DNA from: Actinomycetota bacterium
Lineage (GTDB): Bacteria > Actinomycetota > Acidimicrobiia > Acidimicrobiales > RAAP-2
Direction of reading: 5' to 3'
NCBI GenBank assembly: GCA_009701115.1
Contig: WLKR01000068.1
Coordinates: 1 to 6,423, forward strand
DNA: 6,423 nucleotides
Shown: one piece after another, positions 1-6,202 of the stretch
How positions within the stretch are numbered: position 1 is the stretch's first letter
Layout: each line of letters begins with the position of its first letter
Position numbers and translations under genes: made by a program
Notes under the pieces: generated by a model
The model's input: only the letters and a program-made list of their open reading frames with translations
The model's database searches: none
What the model was told of the DNA's origin: nothing

Positions 1-675
1 ACCGATGGCGTCATGAATAACGGCTCCGGGATCTGATCCTTCGGCACCGCGCACAATGTCGGCCCCGGTCCGCTCGGCCCACATCGCGAGTTGGTCGGCC
101 GCGGCGGCACGGAAGGTGTCACCGGCGGCGAGGACGACTGAGCGTCCGCTAGACACTTGGGCCGACGCCACCTTGCCAATCGTCGTCGTCTTACCGACCC
201 CGTTCACCCCCACGAAGAGCCAAACGGCGACGCGGCTATCTTCGGCCGTGGCGTTGAGAGAACGGTCACCGGCCTCGAGGAGGGCAACTAACTGGGTGCG
301 CAGGGCCGCCACAAGGCCGTCGGGTGCTCCATTGATCTTGAGGTGTTCGAGAATCTGCTGTGTAGTCGTAACGCCCACGTCACTTCGCAGTAGTACTTCT
401 TCGACGAGGTCGAGTTGCTCGGTAGAGAGCGAGCCGCGCCCACTGGATGAGCGCACTCGGTCAAAGACGCCGCGGCTGGCTCCGAGACGACCAGAGAGTG
501 AATCATCGACCGCGACTAAGTCGGGACGAGCGGTGGACTCCTCGACCAAAATCGAGGGCAGTGGCTGGTGCGCTGGTGCTCTCAGTACTCGCTGAGACCT
601 ACGACGAACAACGCGACGCCCGATGATCGCAACAACCACGAGGGTCGCGGCGACAATCAGAACGTAGGTAATCAC
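1..675 (-). CDS. ftsY: Signal recognition particle receptor FtsY (5' part, 225 codons; cut by window edge)
   Basis: FtsY is the SRP receptor GTPase that docks ribosome-SRP complexes at the membrane for co-translational insertion through SecYEG. Reading from 675 the frame stays open for 225 codons to the window edge. Residues 2-19 form one hydrophobic helix followed by an Arg-rich run (20-29), a membrane anchor of the kind seen in actinobacterial FtsY. The linker that replaces the acidic A domain is short, about residues 35-65. The N domain follows (about 65-145, including EEVLLRSDVGVTTTQQILE). The G domain begins with the P-loop GVNGVGKTT (156-164), then DTFRAAAADQL (186-196) and GSDPGAV (213-219), all diagnostic of SRP GTPases. 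FtsY rather than Ffh is favoured by the N-terminal anchor and the position after smc. The DxxG, TKxD and C-terminal motifs lie outside the window. The GTG start overlaps the smc stop by four bases (GTGA), so translational coupling is likely. Confidence 0.95.
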   Translation of the reverse strand, partial: MITYVLIVAATLVVVAIIGRRVVRRRSQRVLRAPAHQPLPSILVEESTARPDLVAVDDSLSGRLGASRGVFDRVRSSSGRGSLSTEQLDLVEEVLLRSDVGVTTTQQILEHLKINGAPDGLVAALRTQLVALLEAGDRSLNATAEDSRVAVWLFVGVNGVGKTTTIGKVASAQVSSGRSVVLAAGDTFRAAAADQLAMWAERTGADIVRGAEGSDPGAVIHDAIG

Positions 676-3600
676 GATTCGTTCGTGCGCTTCACTCGCT
701 GCGAGACGACCTTCGACGAGGCACCCGGAACCATGGTGACGCCGTAGAGGGCATCGGCCGATTCCATGGTGCGCTTCTGGTGAGTCACCATGAGCAGCTG
801 AGCTTCATCACGGAAGTCCGCGACGAGCGACAAGAAACGCTGGAGGTTCACGTCGTCCAGAGCGGCCTCAACTTCGTCCATCATGTAGAAGGGACTGGGG
901 CGCGAGCGAAAGACCGCAAAGAGGAAGGCCAGTGCGGCTAACGAACGCTCGCCACCGGAGAGCAGCGAAACGCGGCGAACGTTACGACCCATGGGGCGCA
1001 CTTCGATCTCGACGCCCGTGTTCAAGAGGTCCTCGGCGTCTGTCAGCATTAAACGGCCCTGACCACCGGGGAAGAGCATCGCAATGAGCGACGAGAAGTG
1101 TTCGTTGACGTCGGCCATGGCGGACGAGAAGGTCGTCATAATCTCTTCGTCGAGAGCACGCACGACTTCTTGCAATTCGCGACGGGCGTGACGAACATCG
1201 GCCACCTGACCATCGAGTTCCTGGTATCGAGACTCCAATGCCGTGAGCTCTTCGAGGGCCAACGGGTTAATAGGACCGAGGGCGTTGATTCGTGTTTCGA
1301 GTTCGACCAGTCGGTGTTCGAGAGTCACACCTTCGGGTAGTTCCGGTGCGGCGACCAGTCCCAGTTCTTCGGGCTCAATCTCGATGTCACGGCGAATCGA
1401 GTCGTGGAGCGTGGCGACCTTGATGGCCAACTCGGCGTGCTCAATCTCCGCCTTGCGCCCGGAGTCGCCCAACTCGGTGAGTCGGGCTTCCGTTACGGTG
1501 CGCTCCCGGCGAAGGGCCTCGAGCTGTTCGGCTCCGGCCCGGGACGCTTCGAGTTGTTCGCGATAAGTCGACTCGAGGGCCTCTTGGTTGAGGTGGACGT
1601 CGTCAGCGGCTTGGCGCACGATAACTTCGAGACGATCAAGCGACTGAAGTTCAAACTCCAGTGACTGGCGACGCTCGGTCGCTTCGGCTCGTTCGGCGGC
1701 GTGACCGGCCAGGCGGCGCTCGACGTCGGACTGGCGTGATTCGATCAGACGTCGACGCTCCCCCAACTCGGCTTCGCGCTTACCGACTTCGCTCACCAAC
1801 GTGGCGACCTGGGCCCGGTGGGCTTCGAGAGTGACTCGCGCCTCATCGGCCCACGCGGCCCGCTGGGATGATTCCGAAACGGCCAGTTCGAGGGCCGGTA
1901 GTTGTTCGAGGAGTGTGGAGAGTTCAAACTCCAGCTCACCAAGTGCCTCGGTAGCCTCAGCGGCTTCCGTCGACGATGACGCCACGAGGGCTTCGACGGT
2001 CGAGAGCTCCGCTTCGAGGCGGACCCCTTCCTTCGTCCAGCGGTCCAATGTCGCTTCAGCCTTCGTCAACGTGTTGAGCGATTCGCGGACAGCGGTGCGG
2101 GCCTCATTGTTGGCAGTGCGGGCCTTTAGCGCAGCTTCAGTCGCGGGCTCCACATGATCGGCAGCCACGCGAGCCACGGCGTGGGCGTCTTCGACCGAGC
2201 TACGTGTAACGACGGCGCGACCCGAGGCCACGCGCCAACCAGTGGCGGCGAAGCGGTCACCATCGGCCGTGACGACAATCAGGTCAGGGTTGCTGAGGGC
2301 GACGTCGATTCCCGACTCCCAGTCGCGAGCGACGAAGGCGCGGGCGAAGAGGGCGTCGAGAACCCGAACGACGTCGTCGGGCGTTCCGGGACGGACTCTG
2401 ACGCGTGAACGAAGTGACTCACAGCCGGCGGGCGCGCTGGGACGCTCCCCCGTGGCGGCGACGGCGGGCAAGATCAGACCGGCTCCACCATCACGTCGCA
2501 GCGCACTCAGCGCGGCGTGGGCCGACGTGCGGCCATCGACGACGACAGCACCCAAGGATGCTCCGGCGGCTGACTCCACGGCCTTTTCCCAGCCGGGCTC
2601 TACTTCAACCAAATCGAGAAAGGCGCCGAGCACGCCATCGAGCTCGCCAATGAGAGAACGTCCACCGGCACCCGAGAACTCTTCCAGTGCGCGGGCCAGA
2701 GCCTCGGCGCGAGCCTGCGTTCGAGCGGCCGTATCGGTCAGTTCGCGCAGTTCACTTTCGACTGTACGGAGGCGCTCGTCGGCTTCGCGTTCTTGAACAG
2801 TGGCGTGGCCGTGGGCCACGGTGGCTTCGGTGAATGCACGCTCGGCTTCACCTCGCGAGTTAACGGCCGTCTCACGAGCGGCACGAACCTCTTCGGCCCG
2901 ACTGGTGGCGCCGCTGCGGCGAGCGTTGACCCGCTCGAGGCCCTGACGTGACGTGTCGACGGAACGTTGGACAATCTCGGCCTGCTCTTGCACTCGAGCG
3001 AGGGAGGCCTCGGACTGCCCGGCGACGGCATCGCCCCAGGTGGCTTCAAACTGGGCTTCGGCTTCACCGAGTGAGGTGCGAGCAGCGTCGATCTCGGCGC
3101 GCTGCGGAGCCAACTCTGTTTCGACCGTCGAGAGTTCCAGCAGGTCAGCGGCGAGTTTGGCGGCGTCGGCCTCGAGGTTGGCTACAACGTTTTCGTCGGC
3201 CGATGCTTCGAGGGTCGCGCGCACGGAGCGACGGCGCTCATTAATAAGTCCGAGCGTTCCGCGGACGCGTTCGGCCAGACCTTGGAGTTGACCCAAGGTG
3301 GAGGCCAAGTGCTCTTCACGACGTGAGGCCACTTCGGCGGCGGCAGCCGATGCCTGGGCGTCGAGGCGAACGAGTTCATTACGCAGTTCGCGACCCTGGC
3401 CATCAGAAGTCCGCAGGACGGAGTCCAGTTCACCGCGACGCGTCTCAAATACGCGGAGGCGATCGGAGTAGAGGGCGCGGCGAACGTTACGCAGCTCGGA
3501 GTCAACGTCGGAAAAGTTGCGCGCGGCCGCGGCCTGGCGTTCCAGCGGGCGCATCTGACGGCGCACTTCGCGCACGAGGTCACCCAGTCGCTCCAGGTTC

Positions 3601-4157
3601 TCCTGGGTCTGGCCCAAGCGACGCTCAGCCCGTTCCTTACGGCGGCGGTGCTTCAAGACTCCGGCAGCCTCTTCAATAACGGCGCGGCGGTCTTCGCTAC
3701 GAGAGTTGAGAACAGAGTCGAGCTGACCCTGACCGATGATCATGTGCTGCTGGCGACCAACACCCGAGTCGCTCAGGAGTTCTTGGATGTCGAGCAGTCG
3801 ACACGTGGTGCCGTTGATGGCGTACTCACTGTCGCCATTACGAAAGAGGGTTCGCGAGATAGTTACTTCAGCGCCATCAATCGGGAGACGGCCGTCGGCG
3901 TTGTCGAGTGTCAGCGTTACTTCGGCGCGTCCGAGGGCGGGACGATTGGCCGTACCGGCGAAGATGACGTCTTCCATCTTTCCCGAGCGCAGAGCCCGAG
4001 CACTCTGGGCCCCGAGGACCCAGGCCACGGCGTCGACAACGTTGGACTTGCCAGAACCGTTGGGTCCGACCACGGCAGTAACGCCCTGTTCGAATTCGAG
4101 TGTGGTGGCGTCGGCGAAGGACTTAAAACCCTTCATAGTGAGGCGCTTCAAAAACAT
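672..4157 (-). CDS. smc: Chromosome segregation protein SMC
   Basis: SMC is the ATPase core of the bacterial condensin SMC-ScpAB, which loads near the origin and drives chromosome compaction and segregation. The protein is 1161 residues, a normal length. The N-terminal ATPase half has Walker A GPNGSGKSN (31-39), the conserved Arg57 in the ALRSGKMEDVIFAG segment and a Q-loop GQGQLD (142-147). Charged, Ala/Glu/Arg-rich coiled coil runs from about 170 to 490, the hinge from about 498 to 650 (starting near GAGGRSLIGEL), and the return coil from about 655 to 950. The C-terminal half has the signature LLSGGERSL (1065-1073), Walker B FYMMDE with Asp1094 and Glu1095, a D-loop ALDD (1099-1102) and a switch histidine in VTHQ (1124-1127). 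All catalytic residues are present. The ATG at 4157 gives the family-typical start MFLKRLTMKGFKSFA. Met8 is the only close alternative and would trim the first strand. No Shine-Dalgarno sequence precedes the start; instead an inverted repeat runs into it. ScpA and ScpB are not in the window. Confidence 0.98.
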   Translation of the reverse strand: MFLKRLTMKGFKSFADATTLEFEQGVTAVVGPNGSGKSNVVDAVAWVLGAQSARALRSGKMEDVIFAGTANRPALGRAEVTLTLDNADGRLPIDGAEVTISRTLFRNGDSEYAINGTTCRLLDIQELLSDSGVGRQQHMIIGQGQLDSVLNSRSEDRRAVIEEAAGVLKHRRRKERAERRLGQTQENLERLGDLVREVRRQMRPLERQAAAARNFSDVDSELRNVRRALYSDRLRVFETRRGELDSVLRTSDGQGRELRNELVRLDAQASAAAAEVASRREEHLASTLGQLQGLAERVRGTLGLINERRRSVRATLEASADENVVANLEADAAKLAADLLELSTVETELAPQRAEIDAARTSLGEAEAQFEATWGDAVAGQSEASLARVQEQAEIVQRSVDTSRQGLERVNARRSGATSRAEEVRAARETAVNSRGEAERAFTEATVAHGHATVQEREADERLRTVESELRELTDTAARTQARAEALARALEEFSGAGGRSLIGELDGVLGAFLDLVEVEPGWEKAVESAAGASLGAVVVDGRTSAHAALSALRRDGGAGLILPAVAATGERPSAPAGCESLRSRVRVRPGTPDDVVRVLDALFARAFVARDWESGIDVALSNPDLIVVTADGDRFAATGWRVASGRAVVTRSSVEDAHAVARVAADHVEPATEAALKARTANNEARTAVRESLNTLTKAEATLDRWTKEGVRLEAELSTVEALVASSSTEAAEATEALGELEFELSTLLEQLPALELAVSESSQRAAWADEARVTLEAHRAQVATLVSEVGKREAELGERRRLIESRQSDVERRLAGHAAERAEATERRQSLEFELQSLDRLEVIVRQAADDVHLNQEALESTYREQLEASRAGAEQLEALRRERTVTEARLTELGDSGRKAEIEHAELAIKVATLHDSIRRDIEIEPEELGLVAAPELPEGVTLEHRLVELETRINALGPINPLALEELTALESRYQELDGQVADVRHARRELQEVVRALDEEIMTTFSSAMADVNEHFSSLIAMLFPGGQGRLMLTDAEDLLNTGVEIEVRPMGRNVRRVSLLSGGERSLAALAFLFAVFRSRPSPFYMMDEVEAALDDVNLQRFLSLVADFRDEAQLLMVTHQKRTMESADALYGVTMVPGASSKVVSQRVKRTNES

Positions 4158-4209
4158 CGGACGACGCTACCAATCTTTACGTGGGAACTACCTGGGTTTG
4201 GTCGTCCGA
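4157..4209 (-). promoter_or_regulatory. Inverted repeat at the smc start (possible mRNA hairpin)
   Basis: On the transcribed strand TCGGACGAC (4209-4201) pairs perfectly with GTCGTCCGA (4165-4157), leaving 35 bases between the arms. The last base of the 3' arm is the A of the smc ATG. No Shine-Dalgarno-like motif stands at the usual distance from that ATG. If formed, the stem would place the initiation site in structure and could limit or regulate smc translation. The pairing is seen directly; the function is inferred, and a 9-bp match could be chance. Confidence 0.35.
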
Positions 4210-4225
4210 CACACGACCACCTGTA

Positions 4226-4254
4226 AATCTACGCCTGACAGCGGGCGCAGTAAA
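4226..4254 (-). promoter_or_regulatory. Weak candidate promoter for smc-ftsY
   Basis: On the minus strand TTTACT (4254-4249) and TAGATT (4231-4226) are separated by 17 bases. Each matches the sigma-70-type consensus at four of six positions, and TAGATT fits the actinobacterial TANNNT form. The -10 overlaps the mutM stop codon, so a transcript would begin about 4219 and carry the whole inverted repeat before smc. Matches this loose are common by chance. It is listed because this is the longest gap in the cluster. Confidence 0.2.
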
Positions 4255-5134
4255 ACGAGAGGTATTCCGAGGTCTCCGAACGCTGAATCTTGGTCCGACA
4301 CTGCGAACAAGGTTCGCCCTCTCGCCCGAAGACTTGGAGGTGCGACTGGTAGCCACCACCCTTGCCATCAGGGTCGACCCAGTTTTCGGGCGCCACAGTG
4401 GTGCCGCCTAACTTGAGTCCTTCGGAGATGACCTCAATCAGGGCCCGGTGGAGCCGGCGGGTCTCTACCGACGTCAGGGTCTCGGATGAGCGGTTCTCGC
4501 GGACACCGGCGGTAAAGAGCGTCTCGGCGGCGTAGACGTCGCCGAGACCGGCCACGAGGCGTTGATCCTTCAGCACAGTCTGGATGGGTTGCTTGGCCAC
4601 TTGGAGCACGATGCCGAGACGATCCCATCCGAACTGATCGATGACGGGGTCGAGGCCGAGGGTCGCCAGTTCGGGTATGGCACGGCGTATGACCTTGCCA
4701 TCTTCGGAGAGCGCAAGCCGATCAACGAACTTATTAAGAACGGTTACTTCCCCTTCGGCCGGCTTCACCGAGGCGTACATCTCACTCGTGGCGTTGGCGT
4801 CAACGAAGCGCAGCTCGGGTCCCTGCGAAAAAGTAAAGACGGCCTGCGTGTGCTTGGGTTTAGCGTCCTTGGGACCCTTCGCTCGGAGCAGTTGCCCGGT
4901 CGGACCGGGATCGATAACGAGCGTGGCCGCGTCGTCGAGGGCAATCAAGAGGTTGCGACCCAGGCGAGTGACGCCCTTAATGGCGTGGCCCTCCAAGTGG
5001 GCCCGGAACTCCTTGGCCGTCTTATGGCGACCCACCAACTTGCCGTTGGTAATAGCGATGGACTTGATCTTCTTGCCCACCAACTCTTTGGCGAGCACTA
5101 CTCGTATGGCTTCAATCTCCGGTAATTCAGGCAT
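4229..5134 (-). CDS. mutM: Atypical formamidopyrimidine-DNA glycosylase (Fpg/MutM family)
   Basis: Fpg/MutM enzymes remove 8-oxoguanine and formamidopyrimidines and cut the abasic site. This 301-residue protein is family-length or slightly long (E. coli 269). It begins MPELPEIEAIR, keeping the Schiff-base Pro2 and Glu3, and Glu6. It ends in a zinc finger, Cys276-x2-Cys279-x16-Cys296-x2-Cys299. The helix-two-turn-helix region around VAGLGDVYAAETLF (194-207) and HLQVFGREGEPC (265-276) confirm the family. By eye alignment to E. coli Fpg several hallmark residues differ: the active-site Lys of RRAKYL is Arg60, void-filling Met73 is Pro78, Arg108 and Phe110 are Asn114 and Thr116, the TxIK lysine is Gln185, Asn168 is Asp199, and zinc-finger Arg258 is Tyr291. 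Lysine is about 6.6% of residues against under 2% in SMC, RNase III and FtsY. The frame is intact. Family membership is sure; canonical 8-oxoG activity is doubtful. The ATG overlaps the rnc stop by 8 bases and has a good ribosome binding site. Confidence 0.9.
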   Translation of the reverse strand: MPELPEIEAIRVVLAKELVGKKIKSIAITNGKLVGRHKTAKEFRAHLEGHAIKGVTRLGRNLLIALDDAATLVIDPGPTGQLLRAKGPKDAKPKHTQAVFTFSQGPELRFVDANATSEMYASVKPAEGEVTVLNKFVDRLALSEDGKVIRRAIPELATLGLDPVIDQFGWDRLGIVLQVAKQPIQTVLKDQRLVAGLGDVYAAETLFTAGVRENRSSETLTSVETRRLHRALIEVISEGLKLGGTTVAPENWVDPDGKGGGYQSHLQVFGREGEPCSQCRTKIQRSETSEYLSFYCARCQA

Positions 5135-5816
5135 TGTCGCGCCCCTCCCACGCTATGAGGGCAGCCGAAGCTTCGGCTACCTTCTTTGAACGTCCCGTTG
5201 CGGTGCCGCGAACGACTCCATCGATCATCACTACGGCCGTAAAGGTCGGGTCGTGGTCGGGACCGCTCCCAACGACTTCGTAGGTCGGCAGGCCACGTCC
5301 GCCAACTTCGGCCCAGTGGCGAAGCTGACTCTTAGGGTCCGCGGAGTGGGGCGAGAGAACGGCATTGGCCAACTCGTCTCGGAGGAGTTCTTGCGCTACG
5401 GCAATGGCCCGTTCGGCACCACAGTCAAAGTACGTGGCGGCGATTAGGGCCTCAAAGGCGTCGGCCAACAGCGAGGGCCGGGTAGCTCCGCCACTCTTTC
5501 GCTCACCGTTACCGAGGCGCATCGCCTCAGGGACACCCAACGACTCGGCGACGCGCGCCAAGGTTGGTTCATTGACGACGCGACTGCGAGCCAGCGAACC
5601 GGTGCCCTCATCTAGTTCGGGGTAGTCGCGAAGGATGGCGTCGGCAATAGCGAGGTTGACTACGGCGTCTCCGAGAAACTCCATCCGCTCATTGGATGCC
5701 TCGGCGTGTTCGGAGGCGTAGCTCGAATGAGTCAAAGCCCTCTGAAATGAGGGGCTGACTTCATCGAGGCCAAGGCGTTGGGCCAGCGCAGCGAGTGCTG
5801 AGGTCAGGACGACCAC
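5127..5816 (-). CDS. rnc: Ribonuclease III
   Basis: RNase III cleaves double-stranded RNA, notably the rRNA precursor, as a Mg-dependent homodimer. With the GTG start at 5816 the product is 229 residues, close to E. coli (226). The catalytic domain has the signature NERMEFLGDA (42-51), with Glu43, Glu46 and Asp50 matching E. coli Glu38, Glu41 and Asp45. It also has LLADAFEALI (116-125), with Asp119 and Glu122 matching Asp114 and Glu117. A double-stranded-RNA-binding domain spans about 160-226, beginning DPKSQLRHWAE and ending in the GRSKKVAEASAA helix (208-219). All catalytic residues are present. The frame stays open upstream to ATGs at 5864 and 5903, but these lie inside acpP and the extra residues are low-complexity Ser/Pro. 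The GTG comes 7 bases after the acpP stop with AGGGAG just before it, so it is preferred. It overlaps the mutM start by 8 bases. Confidence 0.95.
   Translation of the reverse strand: MVVLTSALAALAQRLGLDEVSPSFQRALTHSSYASEHAEASNERMEFLGDAVVNLAIADAILRDYPELDEGTGSLARSRVVNEPTLARVAESLGVPEAMRLGNGERKSGGATRPSLLADAFEALIAATYFDCGAERAIAVAQELLRDELANAVLSPHSADPKSQLRHWAEVGGRGLPTYEVVGSGPDHDPTFTAVVMIDGVVRGTATGRSKKVAEASAALIAWEGRDNA
5142..5149 (-). promoter_or_regulatory. Ribosome binding site of the mutM-family gene, inside rnc
   Basis: GGGAGGGG (5149-5142) lies 7 bases before the ATG at 5134, within the last codons of rnc. It fixes this ATG as the start and fits coupled translation across the 8-base overlap. Confidence 0.7.
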
Positions 5817-5819
5817 GAA

Positions 5820-5825
5820 CTCCCT
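5820..5825 (-). promoter_or_regulatory. Probable ribosome binding site of rnc
   Basis: AGGGAG (5825-5820) overlaps the acpP TAG stop and lies 3 bases before the proposed GTG start at 5816. The spacing is short, so the exact rnc start is less certain than for the neighbours, but no better start exists nearby. Confidence 0.45.
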
Positions 5826-6114
5826 AGGCGACCTGGAGCTTGGCGGCGACGTAGTCGACGGCATCTCCAACGGACTTGAGATCTTCAAGGTCCTCGTCAT
5901 CAATGTGAAAGCCGGCAGCCCGCTCCGACAGCTCGTCTTCGAGGGCCTCGACCAGTTCGATCAGGGCCAACGAGTCGGCGCCGAGGGCCTCAAAGGTGGC
6001 GTCAAGCCCAATGGAGGAGCCGTCTTTTTCGAGAATTTCACCCAGTTGCGCCTGAATAATGCTCAAGATCTCGTCCCGGGTAAAGGGCTGATTGTTATTG
6101 GATTCGGCGGACAT
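5824..6114 (-). CDS. acpP: Acyl carrier protein
   Basis: ACP carries growing acyl chains as thioesters on a 4'-phosphopantetheine arm for type II fatty acid synthesis and for PlsX. The protein is 96 residues, acidic, and has the attachment motif GADSLALIEL (45-54) with Ser48 as the modified serine. The C-terminal helix region reads DDEDLEDLKSVGDAVDYVA. It is longer than the usual 77-80 residues for two reasons: a polar N-terminal tail (MSAESNNNQPFTRDE) and about five extra residues after helix II (the SERAAG stretch). Both seem compatible with functional ACPs of Acidimicrobiia-like bacteria. The start at 6114 is fixed by AAAGGAG five bases upstream. An in-frame ATG at 6144 would add ten residues but lacks a binding site, and one at 6228 lies inside plsX. 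The gene sits between plsX, whose substrate is acyl-ACP, and rnc. Confidence 0.96.
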   Translation of the reverse strand: MSAESNNNQPFTRDEILSIIQAQLGEILEKDGSSIGLDATFEALGADSLALIELVEALEDELSERAAGFHIDDEDLEDLKSVGDAVDYVAAKLQVA

Positions 6115-6119
6115 ATGAG

Positions 6120-6126
6120 CTCCTTT
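6120..6126 (-). promoter_or_regulatory. Strong ribosome binding site of acpP
   Basis: AAAGGAG (6126-6120) stands 5 bases before the ATG at 6114. It is the strongest such site in the window, fitting the high ACP output cells need, and it decides the start over two upstream in-frame ATGs. Confidence 0.85.
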
Positions 6127-6145
6127 GCGTACCGGTGCTCTCATA

Positions 6146-6159
6146 CTACGAAGTCGTAG
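6146..6159 (-). other. Short hairpin between plsX and acpP
   Basis: The transcript reads CTACG-ACTT-CGTAG, a perfect 5-bp stem with a four-base loop, extendable by an outer G-U pair. No U-tract follows, so it is not a factor-independent terminator. It may be a processing or stability element in front of acpP, or incidental. TAGTAT (6147-6142), overlapping its 3' arm, resembles a -10 box, but I find no matching -35. Confidence 0.35.
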
Positions 6160-6164
6160 CCCTA

Positions 6165-6202
6165 AATCGTGGTTTCCCTTATTAAATAGGGCGAATCGTG
6201 GT
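6165..6202 (-). repeat. 9-bp direct repeat across the plsX stop codon
   Basis: ACCACGATT occurs at 6202-6194 (last codons of plsX) and again at 6173-6165 (spacer), 29 bases apart. Between the copies is the near-palindrome CCCTATTTAATAAGGG, an A+T-rich island that includes the plsX stop. The layout could be an operator for acpP expression, but no regulator can be named and chance is possible. Confidence 0.3.

Noticed and set aside
56..595. Plus-strand open frame of 179 codons opposite ftsY
   Set aside because: It is antisense to a clear FtsY reading frame with family motifs. Its Ser/Thr/Arg/Pro-rich composition is typical of a shadow frame in G+C-rich DNA.
2242..2796. Plus-strand open frame of 184 codons opposite the SMC hinge
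   Set aside because: It is a low-complexity Arg/Ser/Ala/Pro product antisense to a conserved coding region.
672..4157. Repeats or recombination traces inside smc
   Set aside because: The repetitive look comes from Glu/Ala/Arg-rich coiled-coil codons; I found no long exact repeat.
3648..4416. Two overlapping plus-strand open frames (192 and 226 codons) across the smc start and mutM end
   Set aside because: They lie opposite the SMC ATPase domain and the mutM 3' end, overlap each other in different frames, and show no recognisable domain.
4229..5134. mutM as a pseudogene
   Set aside because: The frame is complete, the zinc finger and N-terminal catalytic residues are intact, and the ribosome binding site is good. 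The changes are substitutions at selected sites, not stops or frameshifts.
5817..5903. Longer RNase III start at 5903 (258 residues) or at 5864
   Set aside because: The extra residues are read out of frame from the acpP 3' end, are Ser/Pro-rich and unlike RNase III, and the GTG at 5816 has a binding site and normal spacing.
6146..6159. Hairpin as a factor-independent terminator of plsX
   Set aside because: The stem is only 5 bp and no T-run follows it on the transcribed strand.
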